A DNA stretch of 42,121 nt from Bacteroides sp. (GCA_015060765.1 SUXW01000025.1:1-42121), one strand, 5' to 3'. Positions 17,599 through 26,308 are shown, counted from the stretch's first letter. The notes: generated by a model not told the origin, from the letters alone. Program-made: numbers and translations.

Positions 17599-18159
17599 AT
17601 GGCAAGCAAAAGAGAACCAGCACGACCCATGCGGATGCGGAAAATCGCTCTTGTTATTTGTGAGGGCGAAACAGAGGTTGGCTATATCAATCTTTTGAAG
17701 ACGTGGTACAAGTCACCCATCAGAATCGTTTCACACATAGAAGGTACAAAGATAACACCATCATTGGTTGAGAAGCGCACTAAAGAACTCAAAATCTCAC
17801 AATGGGATAAGGTTCATACATTCCTTATGTACGATATGGATGTACAAGCCATCAACGAGAAGTTGCTTAAGTGTAAAGCGGAAATGCTATTAAGCAATCC
17901 CAGTTTTGAAATATGGCTATTACTACATGCCAAAGACCAGAAGGCAGCTATTGATACAGATGCACTTATCAAAGAACTAAAGAAAAGTGCACCTGTCTGG
18001 AAGAATTATTCCAAATCTGCCTTTACCGATACGCAAAAGACTTTCTTGAATAACAATACAGATGTTGCAGTTGCAAGAGCAAAGAATTTGCATGAGTTCC
18101 AAAATCCATCCACAGGCATCTACAAATTGATTGAGATGCTTTCAAGTGATGTACGTTAG
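17599..18159 (+). CDS. rloB: RloB/AbiLii-like TOPRIM-type effector
   Basis: 186 aa, matching the RloB family in length and motifs. ICEGETE (E22) and YDMD (D79, D81) form the TOPRIM-like metal-binding set. LSNPSFEIWLLLHAKD is the hallmark RloB segment. OLD-type nucleases use the same E...DxD arrangement, so nuclease activity is plausible. The basic N-terminal tail (KREPARPMRMRK) could bind nucleic acid. It is translationally coupled to the ATPase, 4 bp upstream. The product is probably the toxic effector of an AbiL-type abortive infection system. It is followed by 234 bp with a gene remnant and then an unknown 406-aa gene. Confidence 0.87.
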   Translation: MASKREPARPMRMRKIALVICEGETEVGYINLLKTWYKSPIRIVSHIEGTKITPSLVEKRTKELKISQWDKVHTFLMYDMDVQAINEKLLKCKAEMLLSNPSFEIWLLLHAKDQKAAIDTDALIKELKKSAPVWKNYSKSAFTDTQKTFLNNNTDVAVARAKNLHEFQNPSTGIYKLIEMLSSDVR

Positions 18160-18226
18160 ACACAAGAAAGTAAAAAGAGAGTTTAACAAGAAGGCCATTT
18201 GATAACAATATCTGCTTTAGAATTAA

Positions 18227-18396
18227 AGGTATAACGAGAAAGATAATTATGATGGGACTCTTTCTTGCAGACCGCATATATTGAATGGTTCAAGGTAGAA
18301 TATAGAATATCGCAAAGAACTACACCATGCTGCCAAAACACTCTCTAAAGATGGTTCCGCAGTATACTTAGATTATTACGAAATTTTAATTCAATG
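18227..18396 (+). pseudogene. Decayed coding remnant between rloB and the 406-aa gene
   Basis: In one frame this stretch reads RYNEKDNYDGTLSCRPHIL, a TAG at 18296, then NIEYRKELHHAAKTLSKD and GSAVYLDYYEILIQWR, running into the next gene. The residue mix is protein-like and interrupted by a single stop. No family is recognised. It may be chance. Confidence 0.3.
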
Positions 18397-19614
18397 GAGA
18401 CAAATAACAATGTTGATATTCCAGCAGAAGAACTACTTTCTTTGCTGAAGCAACAAATAGATTTTTTTGAAAATCGAATGGCGGAAAGATGCGGTATGAA
18501 ACTATACAAATCTGCCAATGGTTTTACTCAAAAAGAAATATATGAGTACGCAGGTGCAAAGGATTGTGTCGCAACATTGACATTGAACCAAGAATCAGCG
18601 AAAGTATTTGGAGAGTCGTTGACTGTAGTGTTTGTATATTATCAAAAAGATAGAATGGCTATTGAAAAAAACAAAATGGCTCTTAATGAGATATCCAACG
18701 TTAAAGCAAAAGAACTTTTGGGAAAGCTAGACAGAAGCCTGTATGACCTACTTCTTAAAGATGGTATACCGACAAAGGATATAGTTGAAATGCTGGTGGG
18801 ACCAGCATCAGAGGAAAATAACACCTATACAAGTCCTCTTTTGCGTAAGCCTAAGGTACTAGAGATTCCTTTTGAGGGTGAAGACAATGGTAACGATATC
18901 CATTTCATGTATGGAGCTTTATGCCACTTTATTGCTGACGGAATAGAATTGACTCCTGAAGAACACAATGAATACCTTGCCTATAAGATTGTTCTGGAAC
19001 GCGAGAAACTAACAGAAAAAGAAAGAGAGGAAATCTTTGATAAGAACGGAGCGATTGTTAATCAAGAAGTCGGCTATTTCTGGTTATTGTGGAAGAAAAA
19101 AGCTGGTAAGCTGACAGAGAAAAACAAAACAGACTTGATGCTATTGTCCCAAAATAGAATTGCGAATCGATTCAGCTTAGCTGATAAAGAACTGCAAAGT
19201 ATGGGATTAAGTTTTGAAAAGTTGGCAAAGTCTTATCCGGAGAAGGCGGCTCTGTTATTTTCAAAAATTATAACCTTTCATGAACATCGCTATAATGTGG
19301 TTGGTAAGCATCTGCTGTATATGAGTTTTAAATCGTTTCTACACATCTACCTTCGTCATGTAAAGGAACTTGCTGTTGAGAATCAGTTTGGTGAAAGAAG
19401 TAAATTTCAATTGGCCGAAAAAGATTTGAAAGCTACCATGGATATTGTTTTGGGTTCTCTGAATGATGAGTATCAAACATATAAAGAGGAACATCCAAAT
19501 AACAGATTCTTCCGGAAGGGAAATATGGCATATTATTACAATGGAGACTATTATGATGTTGACATTTTACCAGATGGCCAAATCGGTAGTTTCTATAAAC
19601 GAGTTGACAAATAA
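18394..19614 (+). CDS. Hypothetical 406-aa protein downstream of the AbiL-like pair
   Basis: I do not recognise this family. It is soluble, with no signal peptide or membrane helix. Residues ~1-150 are mixed alpha/beta and start with a helical AEELLSLLKQQIDFFENRMA. Residues ~190-300 are strongly helical and charged (LTPEEHNEYLAYKIVLEREK; LTEKEREEIFDKNG). The end is beta-rich and aromatic (NMAYYYNGDYYDVDILPDG). No nuclease, ATPase or methylase motif is visible. It has no clear ribosome site, which is normal here. It is the last gene before direct repeat copy B and is co-oriented with rloA/rloB, so it may be an AbiL accessory gene or an independent unit. Confidence 0.75.
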   Translation: METNNNVDIPAEELLSLLKQQIDFFENRMAERCGMKLYKSANGFTQKEIYEYAGAKDCVATLTLNQESAKVFGESLTVVFVYYQKDRMAIEKNKMALNEISNVKAKELLGKLDRSLYDLLLKDGIPTKDIVEMLVGPASEENNTYTSPLLRKPKVLEIPFEGEDNGNDIHFMYGALCHFIADGIELTPEEHNEYLAYKIVLEREKLTEKEREEIFDKNGAIVNQEVGYFWLLWKKKAGKLTEKNKTDLMLLSQNRIANRFSLADKELQSMGLSFEKLAKSYPEKAALLFSKIITFHEHRYNVVGKHLLYMSFKSFLHIYLRHVKELAVENQFGERSKFQLAEKDLKATMDIVLGSLNDEYQTYKEEHPNNRFFRKGNMAYYYNGDYYDVDILPDGQIGSFYKRVDK

Positions 19615-19767
19615 CTCAAATGCACAAATACATACAAAAGTAAATGCAACTTAAATCAAGAAAATGTGGCAGATTTGTGCTTTTTATGCCATTTCTTTTT
19701 TGCATCCGTCCTGAAGCTTTTTATTGAATCAGTTCTTCCAAATAGAGGGATTCTCAATTTTTATTTG

Positions 19768-19775
19768 TACTTTTG
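19768..19775 (+). promoter_or_regulatory. -7 element of DUF6078-like gene B
   Basis: TACTTTTG, identical to copy A at 1060-1067. Confidence 0.6.
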
Positions 19776-19825
19776 TTGCGACAAAGTTTACTCCCCTATA
19801 GGACACTACATTAGAGGGGCTATTT

Positions 19826-19852
19826 ATGAACCATCATACCCGTAGAATATGA
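19826..19852 (+). CDS. Possible 8-codon leader ORF of DUF6078-like gene B
   Basis: It encodes MNHHTRRI, the same as copy A, with an ATGA stop/start overlap to the DUF6078-like gene. The upstream purine-rich site reads AGAGGGG here instead of GGAGGGG. Confidence 0.4.
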   Translation: MNHHTRRI

Positions 19853-20283
19853 ACGAAGAAATTTACAAGAACATTCCGACGACCTATCCCCTCTGCCTGC
19901 ACGACGACTGTCCGAAGGCCGACACCTGTCTTCGCCAACTGGCATTCCGCCAACATGCCGGACAGGGACTCTATCTGAGATTGCTCAACCCCACGCGATG
20001 CCCCAAGCAGGAAAATTGTCCGCACTATGCCGACAACAAGCCCGTGATATTTGCCAAAGGGTTCACCAATTTTCAGAAAAAGATGTTCCCCGACCAGTAT
20101 TCCAGGTTCATGACCATACTGATTTATCACTTCGGACGCAATCCCTATTTCATGCGCCGTCGGGGTGACACCCTTATTCCGCCCAAAGAGCAAGAGATTA
20201 TCAAGAGAGCCCTTGAAAGGAGTGGAGTTACCCAACCAATGGAATTTGACCAATACGTTGAGGGCATCAATTGGGAACCATAA
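19849..20283 (+). CDS. DUF6078-like cysteine-rich small protein, copy B
   Basis: 144 aa, identical to copy A except Thr12 for Ser12. Only about five base differences lie in the coding region, all in the first ~175 bp; the rest is identical. It has the same Cys/His clusters and the same upstream promoter and leader ORF. Its downstream AGTACT array and 13-bp hairpin are intact, but the terminator-like second hairpin is cut at the junction. Transcripts may therefore run on towards the 3' end of the convergent hsdR gene. The high identity indicates a recent duplication or ongoing gene conversion. Confidence 0.8.
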   Translation: MNEEIYKNIPTTYPLCLHDDCPKADTCLRQLAFRQHAGQGLYLRLLNPTRCPKQENCPHYADNKPVIFAKGFTNFQKKMFPDQYSRFMTILIYHFGRNPYFMRRRGDTLIPPKEQEIIKRALERSGVTQPMEFDQYVEGINWEP

Positions 20284-20319
20284 TCAAACCATACGAAAGC
20301 TGTTCCCCTATCCATTCTG

Positions 20320-20462
20320 AGGAGTTCTGCAATTCCTCATAGGAAGTACCGCAATCATCCCTAACAAGTACTGCAATCCTTCATAAGGAGTACTCCAGTA
20401 CTTCCTAACAAGTACTCCAGTACCATATAGCTGGTACTGGAGTATTTCCTAAGAAGTACTGG
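20320..20462. repeat. Degenerate AGTACT repeat array, copy B
   Basis: Identical to 1612-1754, including the 13-bp stem TACTCCAGTACCA / TGGTACTGGAGTA, here at 20413-20444. Confidence 0.75.
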
Positions 20463-20580
20463 GTAAAGTGTTAGCATCGTTGGTTGAAGGTGCTATATTT
20501 GTTGCTTGAAGCATACTGACCATTTGTCCGAAGGTATTAGAATTTCTTTAACGGTTTGCCCCCCTTTCTCTAAGAAAACT

Positions 20581-23500
20581 TTATGCAATCCCCCCATACC
20601 GTTGGCTGACATAGTTATATACGGCATCTCTATAGTAGTTGATGCTTTCATCAGAATAGCTTTCTGGTAAATCGCTCCAGAGCGTATTACGGATGGCAAT
20701 GATGATTGTCGCTTTTGTTTCTTGCTTATCAAAAGGATGATCCATTGTCTCTATCAGGTTTTTAATCTTTGCCAATAGCTCCACTGCAACCTTTTTCAGC
20801 TTCTTGATATCCTCCTTTGAAAGATTTTCTTTCATCAATACATCGTACATCGAGAGTTGCTCATCATTCTCAAACCCTTCGCGGACGTAGCGTTTCTCTT
20901 CTTCCGTGAGTTGGTGTGACAGTTGCATCAACTCCTCAAAAGTCCTTTCGATGTTCACGCGGTTTTGTTCCTGATTATATTCGTTGATGATGCTTTGATA
21001 TTTCTCATAAAAATTGATGCGCGAAGGATTCTGTGCTAACATTTGTGCGATGCGTTCCTGCAACAACTCCTGAATATCTTTCATAATCAGATTCCTTTCT
21101 CTGCTTCTTGCAAACTCCCGCCTCAGCAAATCGAAGTTAATACCACTGATGTCGAAACGGCGAGATCCCCCATCATCTTCTAATGTTGTAGTAGCTATAT
21201 GTAGATGTTCATTCACAATGTCATTGATAGCTACACTCAAATCTGTGATGTCAGCATGTTTCCGTTTCTTCTGCAATTCCTTGTAAATAGCCTCTATAGC
21301 ATCTTTCTGCTGCTTCATCTCTACCGTAATATCTTCACGGTCCAAGTATTTCCACAGTTTCAGCAAGGTAGTGGCATAGGTGCAATAAGTCTTTCTTATC
21401 TCTGCCGATTGACACATAGCGTTAGCAGCTTCTTTCAGCGAGAACAATTTGAAGAAGTTATCCGCTTCAATCAGTTTGTTCAATTCAAAGTCATGCTCTT
21501 GCAAGAATGTAGTAGCCGCTGCTATTGCCTCGTGCACATGTTTGATAAGTTCATTTTTGTCTATCGTCGGGTCGTTTCCACCTTCTCCACCTTCCGGATT
21601 GGCTGTATAGTCGGCCAATGCCTGACGAAGAGCCTTTACGATACCTATATAGTCGATGATAAGCCCATTGGTCTTTCCTTCTGCCACACGGTTGGCACGG
21701 GCAATGGTCTGCATCAGTGTATGTGCTTTCATAGGCTTGTCAATATACAAGCACGATAGCGTCTTCACATCAAAACCAGTGAGCCACATGGCACAGACAA
21801 ATACCACCCTTAGTTTATTATCCTTATCCTTGAAGTCCTTGTCAAGTTCCCGTTTCTCCATTTTCAGACGATGTGGAGTAATGTCCAAGCCCCATTTCTG
21901 GAAAGTCTGTATTTCGTTCTGTTCTTGCGAAACCACTACCGCCATTTCCGTTTCCTGCATCCACTTCAATTTACGGTTTAGTTCCTGCACTTCTTGTTGG
22001 GACGTCGATTTGGAAATTCTCTTTTCCAAAGCAGCGATTTCCTGCTGCCAATACTCTTGTACATACTCGTACATCCGTACACAGGTCACCTTGTTATAGC
22101 TTACCATCATGGCCTTACCCGAAGTCCATAGGTCGCTATAATGACGCACAAAGTCCTTGGCAACTATACGTAAACGTTTCTTGGCTGTAAGCAGATGCAC
22201 TTCCTTAGCAAACTCTCGTTCCAGTTTGGCTAATTGAGAAGCATCCATATCACCCGCCTGTTCCAAGGCCGAAGCAATCTCTTCGTTGATTTCCGGATTC
22301 TGTAAATCCTGTAATCGTTCCCCCCGGTTCTCATAATACAATGGTACGGTAGCTTTATCTTCAACCGCACGTTTGAAGTCGTAGATACTGACATATCCAC
22401 CAAAGGTACGAGCGGTAATATTGTCGTTAGAGAGTAGGGGAGTACCTGTAAATCCTATTCGGTTAGCCGTAGGCAACAAGTGCATCAGGTTGTCAGCAAA
22501 GATACCATTTTGTGTGCGGTGTGCTTCATCACTGATAACCACAATGTCGTAATCGGGATAAATTGGTTCCGCATCCGGCCGGTTGAACTTTTGTATCAGC
22601 GAGAAAATGAATGAAGGGTTTCCCTTCAGTTTGGTTATCAAGTCCTCACCACTTTGAGCGATGAACTCCCGAGCCTTAACCTTGCCTAGCATTCCACAAT
22701 TCTCAAACGTATCGCTGATTTGCTTGTTCAGTTCTTCTCGGTCGGTCAATACTACAATAGTAGGCGAACCGGCAAACTTACGACGTATCTTTTGAGCCAG
22801 GAATAGCATGGAATAACTCTTGCCGCTACCTTGTGTATGCCAGAATACTCCTAATTTACCATTTACATATTCACGGTTACGGTACATTTCTACCGCTTGA
22901 TTCACACCCAAATACTGGTGATTACGGGCCATAATCTTAACCGTACGCCCATCCGAGTGGTCGTATAGAATGAAGTTCTCCAATAGGTCGAGGAAGTTAT
23001 CTTTCTTGCAGATACCACGCAACATGGTAGGCAGTTCGATGCACCCTGCTTCCGATTCGTTGAGTCGTTTCCATTCGTGGAAGAACTCCCACTTCGAATC
23101 AATGGTACCCACTCGTGCTTCTAGTCCGTTGCTGAACATGATGAAGGCATTATGGTGGAACAATTGCGGTATGGTGTCCAGATAGTCCCGATAGTTTTTG
23201 TTGAATGCATCTACCACCTCCACATCGTGGTTCTTAAGTTCCATAAAGAGCAATGGAATACCATTTACAAAACCTACTATGTCGGCTCTTCTTCGGTACA
23301 AAGCACCATATACCCATAGCTCCCTTACGCATAGGAATTCATTCTTTTGAGGCGAAGCAAAGTCTATCACTTTGGCTTTAATCTCTTCTGTTTCGCCATT
23401 CGGTTTGGTACGGGTTACGGGTATTCCATCTTTGATGTATTGATATTTCTGTTCGTTGATTTGCATCAGCGATTGGCTACTCATGCGTTCTGTCATTCGC

Positions 23501-23730
23501 TCTACCGCTTCGGCCAACTGCTTCTCCGTCATCCACGGATTCAGAGCCTTCAGTGCCTTGCAGAAATGACGCACAAGCAACACTTCGTGATAGCTCTTTC
23601 TGCCCAAGGTGCCAATTTCACCAAGCACCTCTGCATCCCATGCCATCACACTGGTCCAACCGAGTTCGTTTTCCAACAAATCGGCTGCACTCTTCTGTAT
23701 CAGTTGGTCTTCGCTGTAGTCTTTTGACAT
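20581..23730 (-). CDS. hsdR: Type I restriction enzyme, R subunit HsdR
   Basis: 1049 aa from MSKDYSEDQL. The frame extends upstream to 23790, but that part overlaps the VbhA-like gene and is not N-terminal-like. The N-terminal PD-(D/E)xK nuclease has RADIVGFVNGIPLLFMELKN at about 146-166. The translocase motor follows: TQGSGKSYSMLFLAQ near 298, VISDEAHRTQ near 395, GFTGTP, and a C-terminal lobe with ARANRVAEGKTNGLIIDYIG. The C-terminal helical region binds the methylase core. HsdR translocates DNA past the complex and cuts it far from unmethylated sites. It is the last gene of the hsdM-fic-hsdS-vbhA-hsdR operon. Its 3' end lies 30 bp from direct-repeat junction B and no terminator is obvious. 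Confidence 0.95.
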   Translation of the reverse strand: MSKDYSEDQLIQKSAADLLENELGWTSVMAWDAEVLGEIGTLGRKSYHEVLLVRHFCKALKALNPWMTEKQLAEAVERMTERMSSQSLMQINEQKYQYIKDGIPVTRTKPNGETEEIKAKVIDFASPQKNEFLCVRELWVYGALYRRRADIVGFVNGIPLLFMELKNHDVEVVDAFNKNYRDYLDTIPQLFHHNAFIMFSNGLEARVGTIDSKWEFFHEWKRLNESEAGCIELPTMLRGICKKDNFLDLLENFILYDHSDGRTVKIMARNHQYLGVNQAVEMYRNREYVNGKLGVFWHTQGSGKSYSMLFLAQKIRRKFAGSPTIVVLTDREELNKQISDTFENCGMLGKVKAREFIAQSGEDLITKLKGNPSFIFSLIQKFNRPDAEPIYPDYDIVVISDEAHRTQNGIFADNLMHLLPTANRIGFTGTPLLSNDNITARTFGGYVSIYDFKRAVEDKATVPLYYENRGERLQDLQNPEINEEIASALEQAGDMDASQLAKLEREFAKEVHLLTAKKRLRIVAKDFVRHYSDLWTSGKAMMVSYNKVTCVRMYEYVQEYWQQEIAALEKRISKSTSQQEVQELNRKLKWMQETEMAVVVSQEQNEIQTFQKWGLDITPHRLKMEKRELDKDFKDKDNKLRVVFVCAMWLTGFDVKTLSCLYIDKPMKAHTLMQTIARANRVAEGKTNGLIIDYIGIVKALRQALADYTANPEGGEGGNDPTIDKNELIKHVHEAIAAATTFLQEHDFELNKLIEADNFFKLFSLKEAANAMCQSAEIRKTYCTYATTLLKLWKYLDREDITVEMKQQKDAIEAIYKELQKKRKHADITDLSVAINDIVNEHLHIATTTLEDDGGSRRFDISGINFDLLRREFARSRERNLIMKDIQELLQERIAQMLAQNPSRINFYEKYQSIINEYNQEQNRVNIERTFEELMQLSHQLTEEEKRYVREGFENDEQLSMYDVLMKENLSKEDIKKLKKVAVELLAKIKNLIETMDHPFDKQETKATIIIAIRNTLWSDLPESYSDESINYYRDAVYNYVSQRYGGIA

Positions 23731-23743
23731 ATCGTAATTATTT

Positions 23744-24055
23744 TTAAATTGAACGTCCCATTTTAGCACCCTCAGGATCAGGATGAACATCTATTCTTGT
23801 ATAAGTTTCATAATCCATCCTTTTTATCTTTCGCTTTTCTTCGTAATGCTTTTTAATTAATTCACGCACTTCGTCAATCGTTAGTTCTCCTTCTATATTT
23901 TTCTTAGCCAACTCTATCAGATAGTCCGAAACCTGCAAACCATCTACTGCCTGCAAACCAATGGCTACACGCCAAGCTTCAGCACGCTCACGCTTGTGTG
24001 GCTCGCTGGCTTTTATATATTCATCGAAATTAAGATATAATTGTTCTTCGTTCAT
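23744..24055 (-). CDS. VbhA-like small protein inside the type I R-M operon
   Basis: 103 aa from MNEEQLYLNF; an ATG at 24070 would add MARMN. It is closely similar to the first ~75 residues of the Fic protein at 1867-3042 (KRERAEAWRVAIGLQAVDGL is identical; then IEGELTIDEVRELIKKHYEE), and the DNA is also alike. It ends in a short basic and acidic tail instead of a Fic domain. It lies between hsdS (stop 20 bp upstream) and hsdR (start 13 bp downstream), so it is co-translated with them. It may inhibit a Fic enzyme in trans or be a fragment of a former VbhA-Fic fusion kept for another role. Confidence 0.75.
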   Translation of the reverse strand: MNEEQLYLNFDEYIKASEPHKRERAEAWRVAIGLQAVDGLQVSDYLIELAKKNIEGELTIDEVRELIKKHYEEKRKIKRMDYETYTRIDVHPDPEGAKMGRSI

Positions 24056-24075
24056 GTTCATTCTTGCCATTGGGG

Positions 24076-25269
24076 TTATACTTCTATTTCTCCACTCATC
24101 AGTTTGGGAAGCAAGCGGTCACGAGCTTCGGTGAGGTGGCGGATTTGATTATCCAATGTTTTTATTTCGTCATCAAGATTTCTCGCAATTGCATTAAATT
24201 GAATTGTAAAATCATCCGAAGGAATTATAAAATCTAAATTTAGAAGTTCTTCTTTTGATATTGAAGCAAAGATGGCTCCATTCCCTATTATATCATCTTT
24301 AAAGAAACGCTCCTTTAACATATAATACAGAAAACTTTGACATCCGTTTCTATGTGTCATTGCTGCCAAACCACGCCCTATTATAATTTTATTTTTCGTA
24401 ATATTAAGACGTCCCACAGGAGCTCTTACACTAAAAAGAATGCTGTTTGGCCTTGCTACTCTCGTTACCGATGTACAATAAATGTTATCTTCTACAAAAC
24501 GAACACCATAACTTCCTACACCTTGATGAAAAGGAAATCCTTTATTTTCTTTATTATAGAACTCTGATTTAGGACTTTGTCCCATAACAACATCTGCAAT
24601 TTCATCAAGTATCTTTCTTTCCCACCCCTCAGGTACACCATCTACAATTTGGGTGTTTTCGTGTCCTGGGAAGCGGAGGTCAATGAACCATTCCTTATAG
24701 AGGCGTTGAGCGGATTCCTCTAATAGCTTTATTTGCTTTTGATAGTTTTCTATCAAGGAATCGTAACGGGAAAGGATGGTGGCTATACGTTGTTGAGTGG
24801 AAAGCGAAGGAAGATACACCTCGATTGCTTCTACTTTATATATACCCATCTTTGGTTGAGCAGCCCCTCCTGCAATTCTTTGCATTAGTTGATAATAATT
24901 AGGAGAGTTAAGTATATAAAACAAATAGCGAGAATTAACATCAGTATTAAATTGGGTCAATCTAACAGCATTCTCTGTTAAATTAACTCCATTATATTGT
25001 GATGATATATACGCAACGTCTCCGACAGAAGCACCAACAATAGTAATAACAATATCATCTGAATTAACTATATATTTTGAAATTTTATATTGAGTTTCTT
25101 CTGTAATATATGCTAACTCTTCTCCATTTATAATACCATTCTTAATATCACGGGCTCTGATGTATTTATATTTTGTTGGCGTATCTGAGAATTCGCATCC
25201 TTTAGGTAATCTTTTGCCACTTTTAATCTTGCATACTTCTCCCAATTTCACCTTCTTCCACTCACTCAT
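24076..25269 (-). CDS. hsdS: Type I restriction enzyme specificity subunit HsdS
   Basis: 397 aa with two target recognition domains. The first opens with WKKVKLGEVCKIKSGKRLPK and ends in LPSLSTQQRIATILSRYDSL. The second opens with PEGWERKILDEIADVVMGQS and ends in LDNQIRHLTEARDRLLPKLM. The central and terminal helical repeats form the spacer coiled coils that set the gap in the bipartite site. Its ATG overlaps the end of the Fic gene by 8 bp. No inverted hsdS fragments or recombinase are nearby, so no phase-variable shufflon is seen in this window. The methylation site cannot be predicted by eye. Confidence 0.95.
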   Translation of the reverse strand: MSEWKKVKLGEVCKIKSGKRLPKGCEFSDTPTKYKYIRARDIKNGIINGEELAYITEETQYKISKYIVNSDDIVITIVGASVGDVAYISSQYNGVNLTENAVRLTQFNTDVNSRYLFYILNSPNYYQLMQRIAGGAAQPKMGIYKVEAIEVYLPSLSTQQRIATILSRYDSLIENYQKQIKLLEESAQRLYKEWFIDLRFPGHENTQIVDGVPEGWERKILDEIADVVMGQSPKSEFYNKENKGFPFHQGVGSYGVRFVEDNIYCTSVTRVARPNSILFSVRAPVGRLNITKNKIIIGRGLAAMTHRNGCQSFLYYMLKERFFKDDIIGNGAIFASISKEELLNLDFIIPSDDFTIQFNAIARNLDDEIKTLDNQIRHLTEARDRLLPKLMSGEIEV

Positions 25270-26308
25270 ACCTCACCTCCTTTCCTACAATCTCCCAATG
25301 TCCACTCTTATTACTACCGACACGTGTAATCATACCAGCTTTCTTTAATTCGCCCAAGCGACGCTTTACAGTAGCTTCTGATACACCAATAGCAGATGCA
25401 TAGGCTGCATAGTTCAATGTATTGTCCTTGATAATTGCTTGATAAAGCTTTTCTTTTATCGGGTCAGAAGATGAATTTATCGGGTCAGAAGACGGTTTTA
25501 TCGGGTCAGAAACTTGTGATTTCTTGAATGATTCGATTTCTCGGGTCAAATTACGGATATGCTCTTCCACCATAAACTCCCGATAAGGAGCCAACGTTTC
25601 TTGCTCACGGGCATCTACCAATGACTGAATATATTCGGCTTTATCTTCTTTTACGATTTTCGATGGTATCAAACCAAACTCATATTGCAAATGGTTCATC
25701 ACCAATCGTGACATACGACCATTGCCATCTACCCACGGATGAATGGTGACCAACTGAAAGTGAGCATCGAAACTCAACAGATATTTGGCTATGACATCGT
25801 CGGTTTGCAACAAAGCCTTTCTTTGTTCGTTCAGTTGCCTGCAAAACTCGTCCAACTTGGCAGGTACTTTCTGATAATTCATATACGAACTGCCCCCCAC
25901 ACCAGCTGTTACGCCCAACAAGCGGAGGTCGCCTTTAGAAGAGTCGAATGTACCTTGCAAGGTGTGATATTCGCTACCGGTATTCTTCATCACCAATGCC
26001 GACAATCCTTTCAGCATCTCCACGGAGAAGTCGGTATGTTGGCGAGCCAACTGCATGGAATATTCGTAAGCGTTCTTCAAATCAAGATTCATCATTTGCT
26101 CTTGAATGCTTCTTCCTTTGGCAGAGATACCTTCATCGAAAAGCAACTGATTCTCTATTTCCGTTACAGTACTTCCCTCGATGGCTGTGGAATGCGTAAT
26201 AAGAGAGTAGAGATAGAACTTCTGATAGTCTATCTGCTCGGCAATGCCCAGACGATGATACTCATCCAGTAAAGCCAACAATTTTTCGTATGGACTTTCT
26301 TTACTCAT
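25262..26308 (-). CDS. Fic/DOC-family protein (class II, self-inhibited) in the type I R-M operon
   Basis: 348 aa from MSKESPYEKL, whose ATG overlaps the hsdM stop as ATGA and is preceded by GGGAGGA; the longer MGGTE start is unlikely. The Fic motif HPWVDGNGR lies at about 189-197 and is complete. An N-terminal inhibitory helix carries STAIEGS near residue 43, the (S/T)xxxEG signature of class II Fic proteins that silence themselves. A Ser/Asp linker has three SDPI repeats. The C-terminal ~65 residues are a winged helix (YAAYASAIGVSEATVKRRLGELKKAGMI; DNA-binding type). Fic genes between hsdM and hsdS are frequent in Bacteroidetes type I loci. It may modify R-M subunits or regulate the operon; its target is unknown. 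Confidence 0.9.
   Translation of the reverse strand: MSKESPYEKLLALLDEYHRLGIAEQIDYQKFYLYSLITHSTAIEGSTVTEIENQLLFDEGISAKGRSIQEQMMNLDLKNAYEYSMQLARQHTDFSVEMLKGLSALVMKNTGSEYHTLQGTFDSSKGDLRLLGVTAGVGGSSYMNYQKVPAKLDEFCRQLNEQRKALLQTDDVIAKYLLSFDAHFQLVTIHPWVDGNGRMSRLVMNHLQYEFGLIPSKIVKEDKAEYIQSLVDAREQETLAPYREFMVEEHIRNLTREIESFKKSQVSDPIKPSSDPINSSSDPIKEKLYQAIIKDNTLNYAAYASAIGVSEATVKRRLGELKKAGMITRVGSNKSGHWEIVGKEVRYE
25456..25511 (-). repeat. 21-bp tandem repeats in the Fic gene linker
   Basis: Two full units and a partial third, each starting TTATCGGGTCAGAA (25456, 25477, 25498), encode SDPI-type 7-residue repeats between the Fic and winged-helix domains. The unit is a multiple of three, so copy-number change would alter linker length without shifting frame. 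Confidence 0.8.

Larger units (their letters stand above)
19688..20551. repeat. Long direct repeat, copy B (~864 bp)
   Basis: The partner of 978-1843. At its left edge GCCATTTCTTTTTTG is shared with the dnaK terminator end, but the upstream stem differs (a weaker, bulged AAATGTGGCA...TGCCATTT). The right edge is abrupt: after AATTTCTTTAA the sequence switches to CGGTTTGCC, removing the right arm of the hairpin seen in copy A. So 20551/20552 is a rearrangement junction. Confidence 0.95.

Noticed and set aside
24076..25269. Phase-variable hsdS shufflon
   Set aside because: A single complete hsdS, with no inverted partial copies or recombinase in the window.
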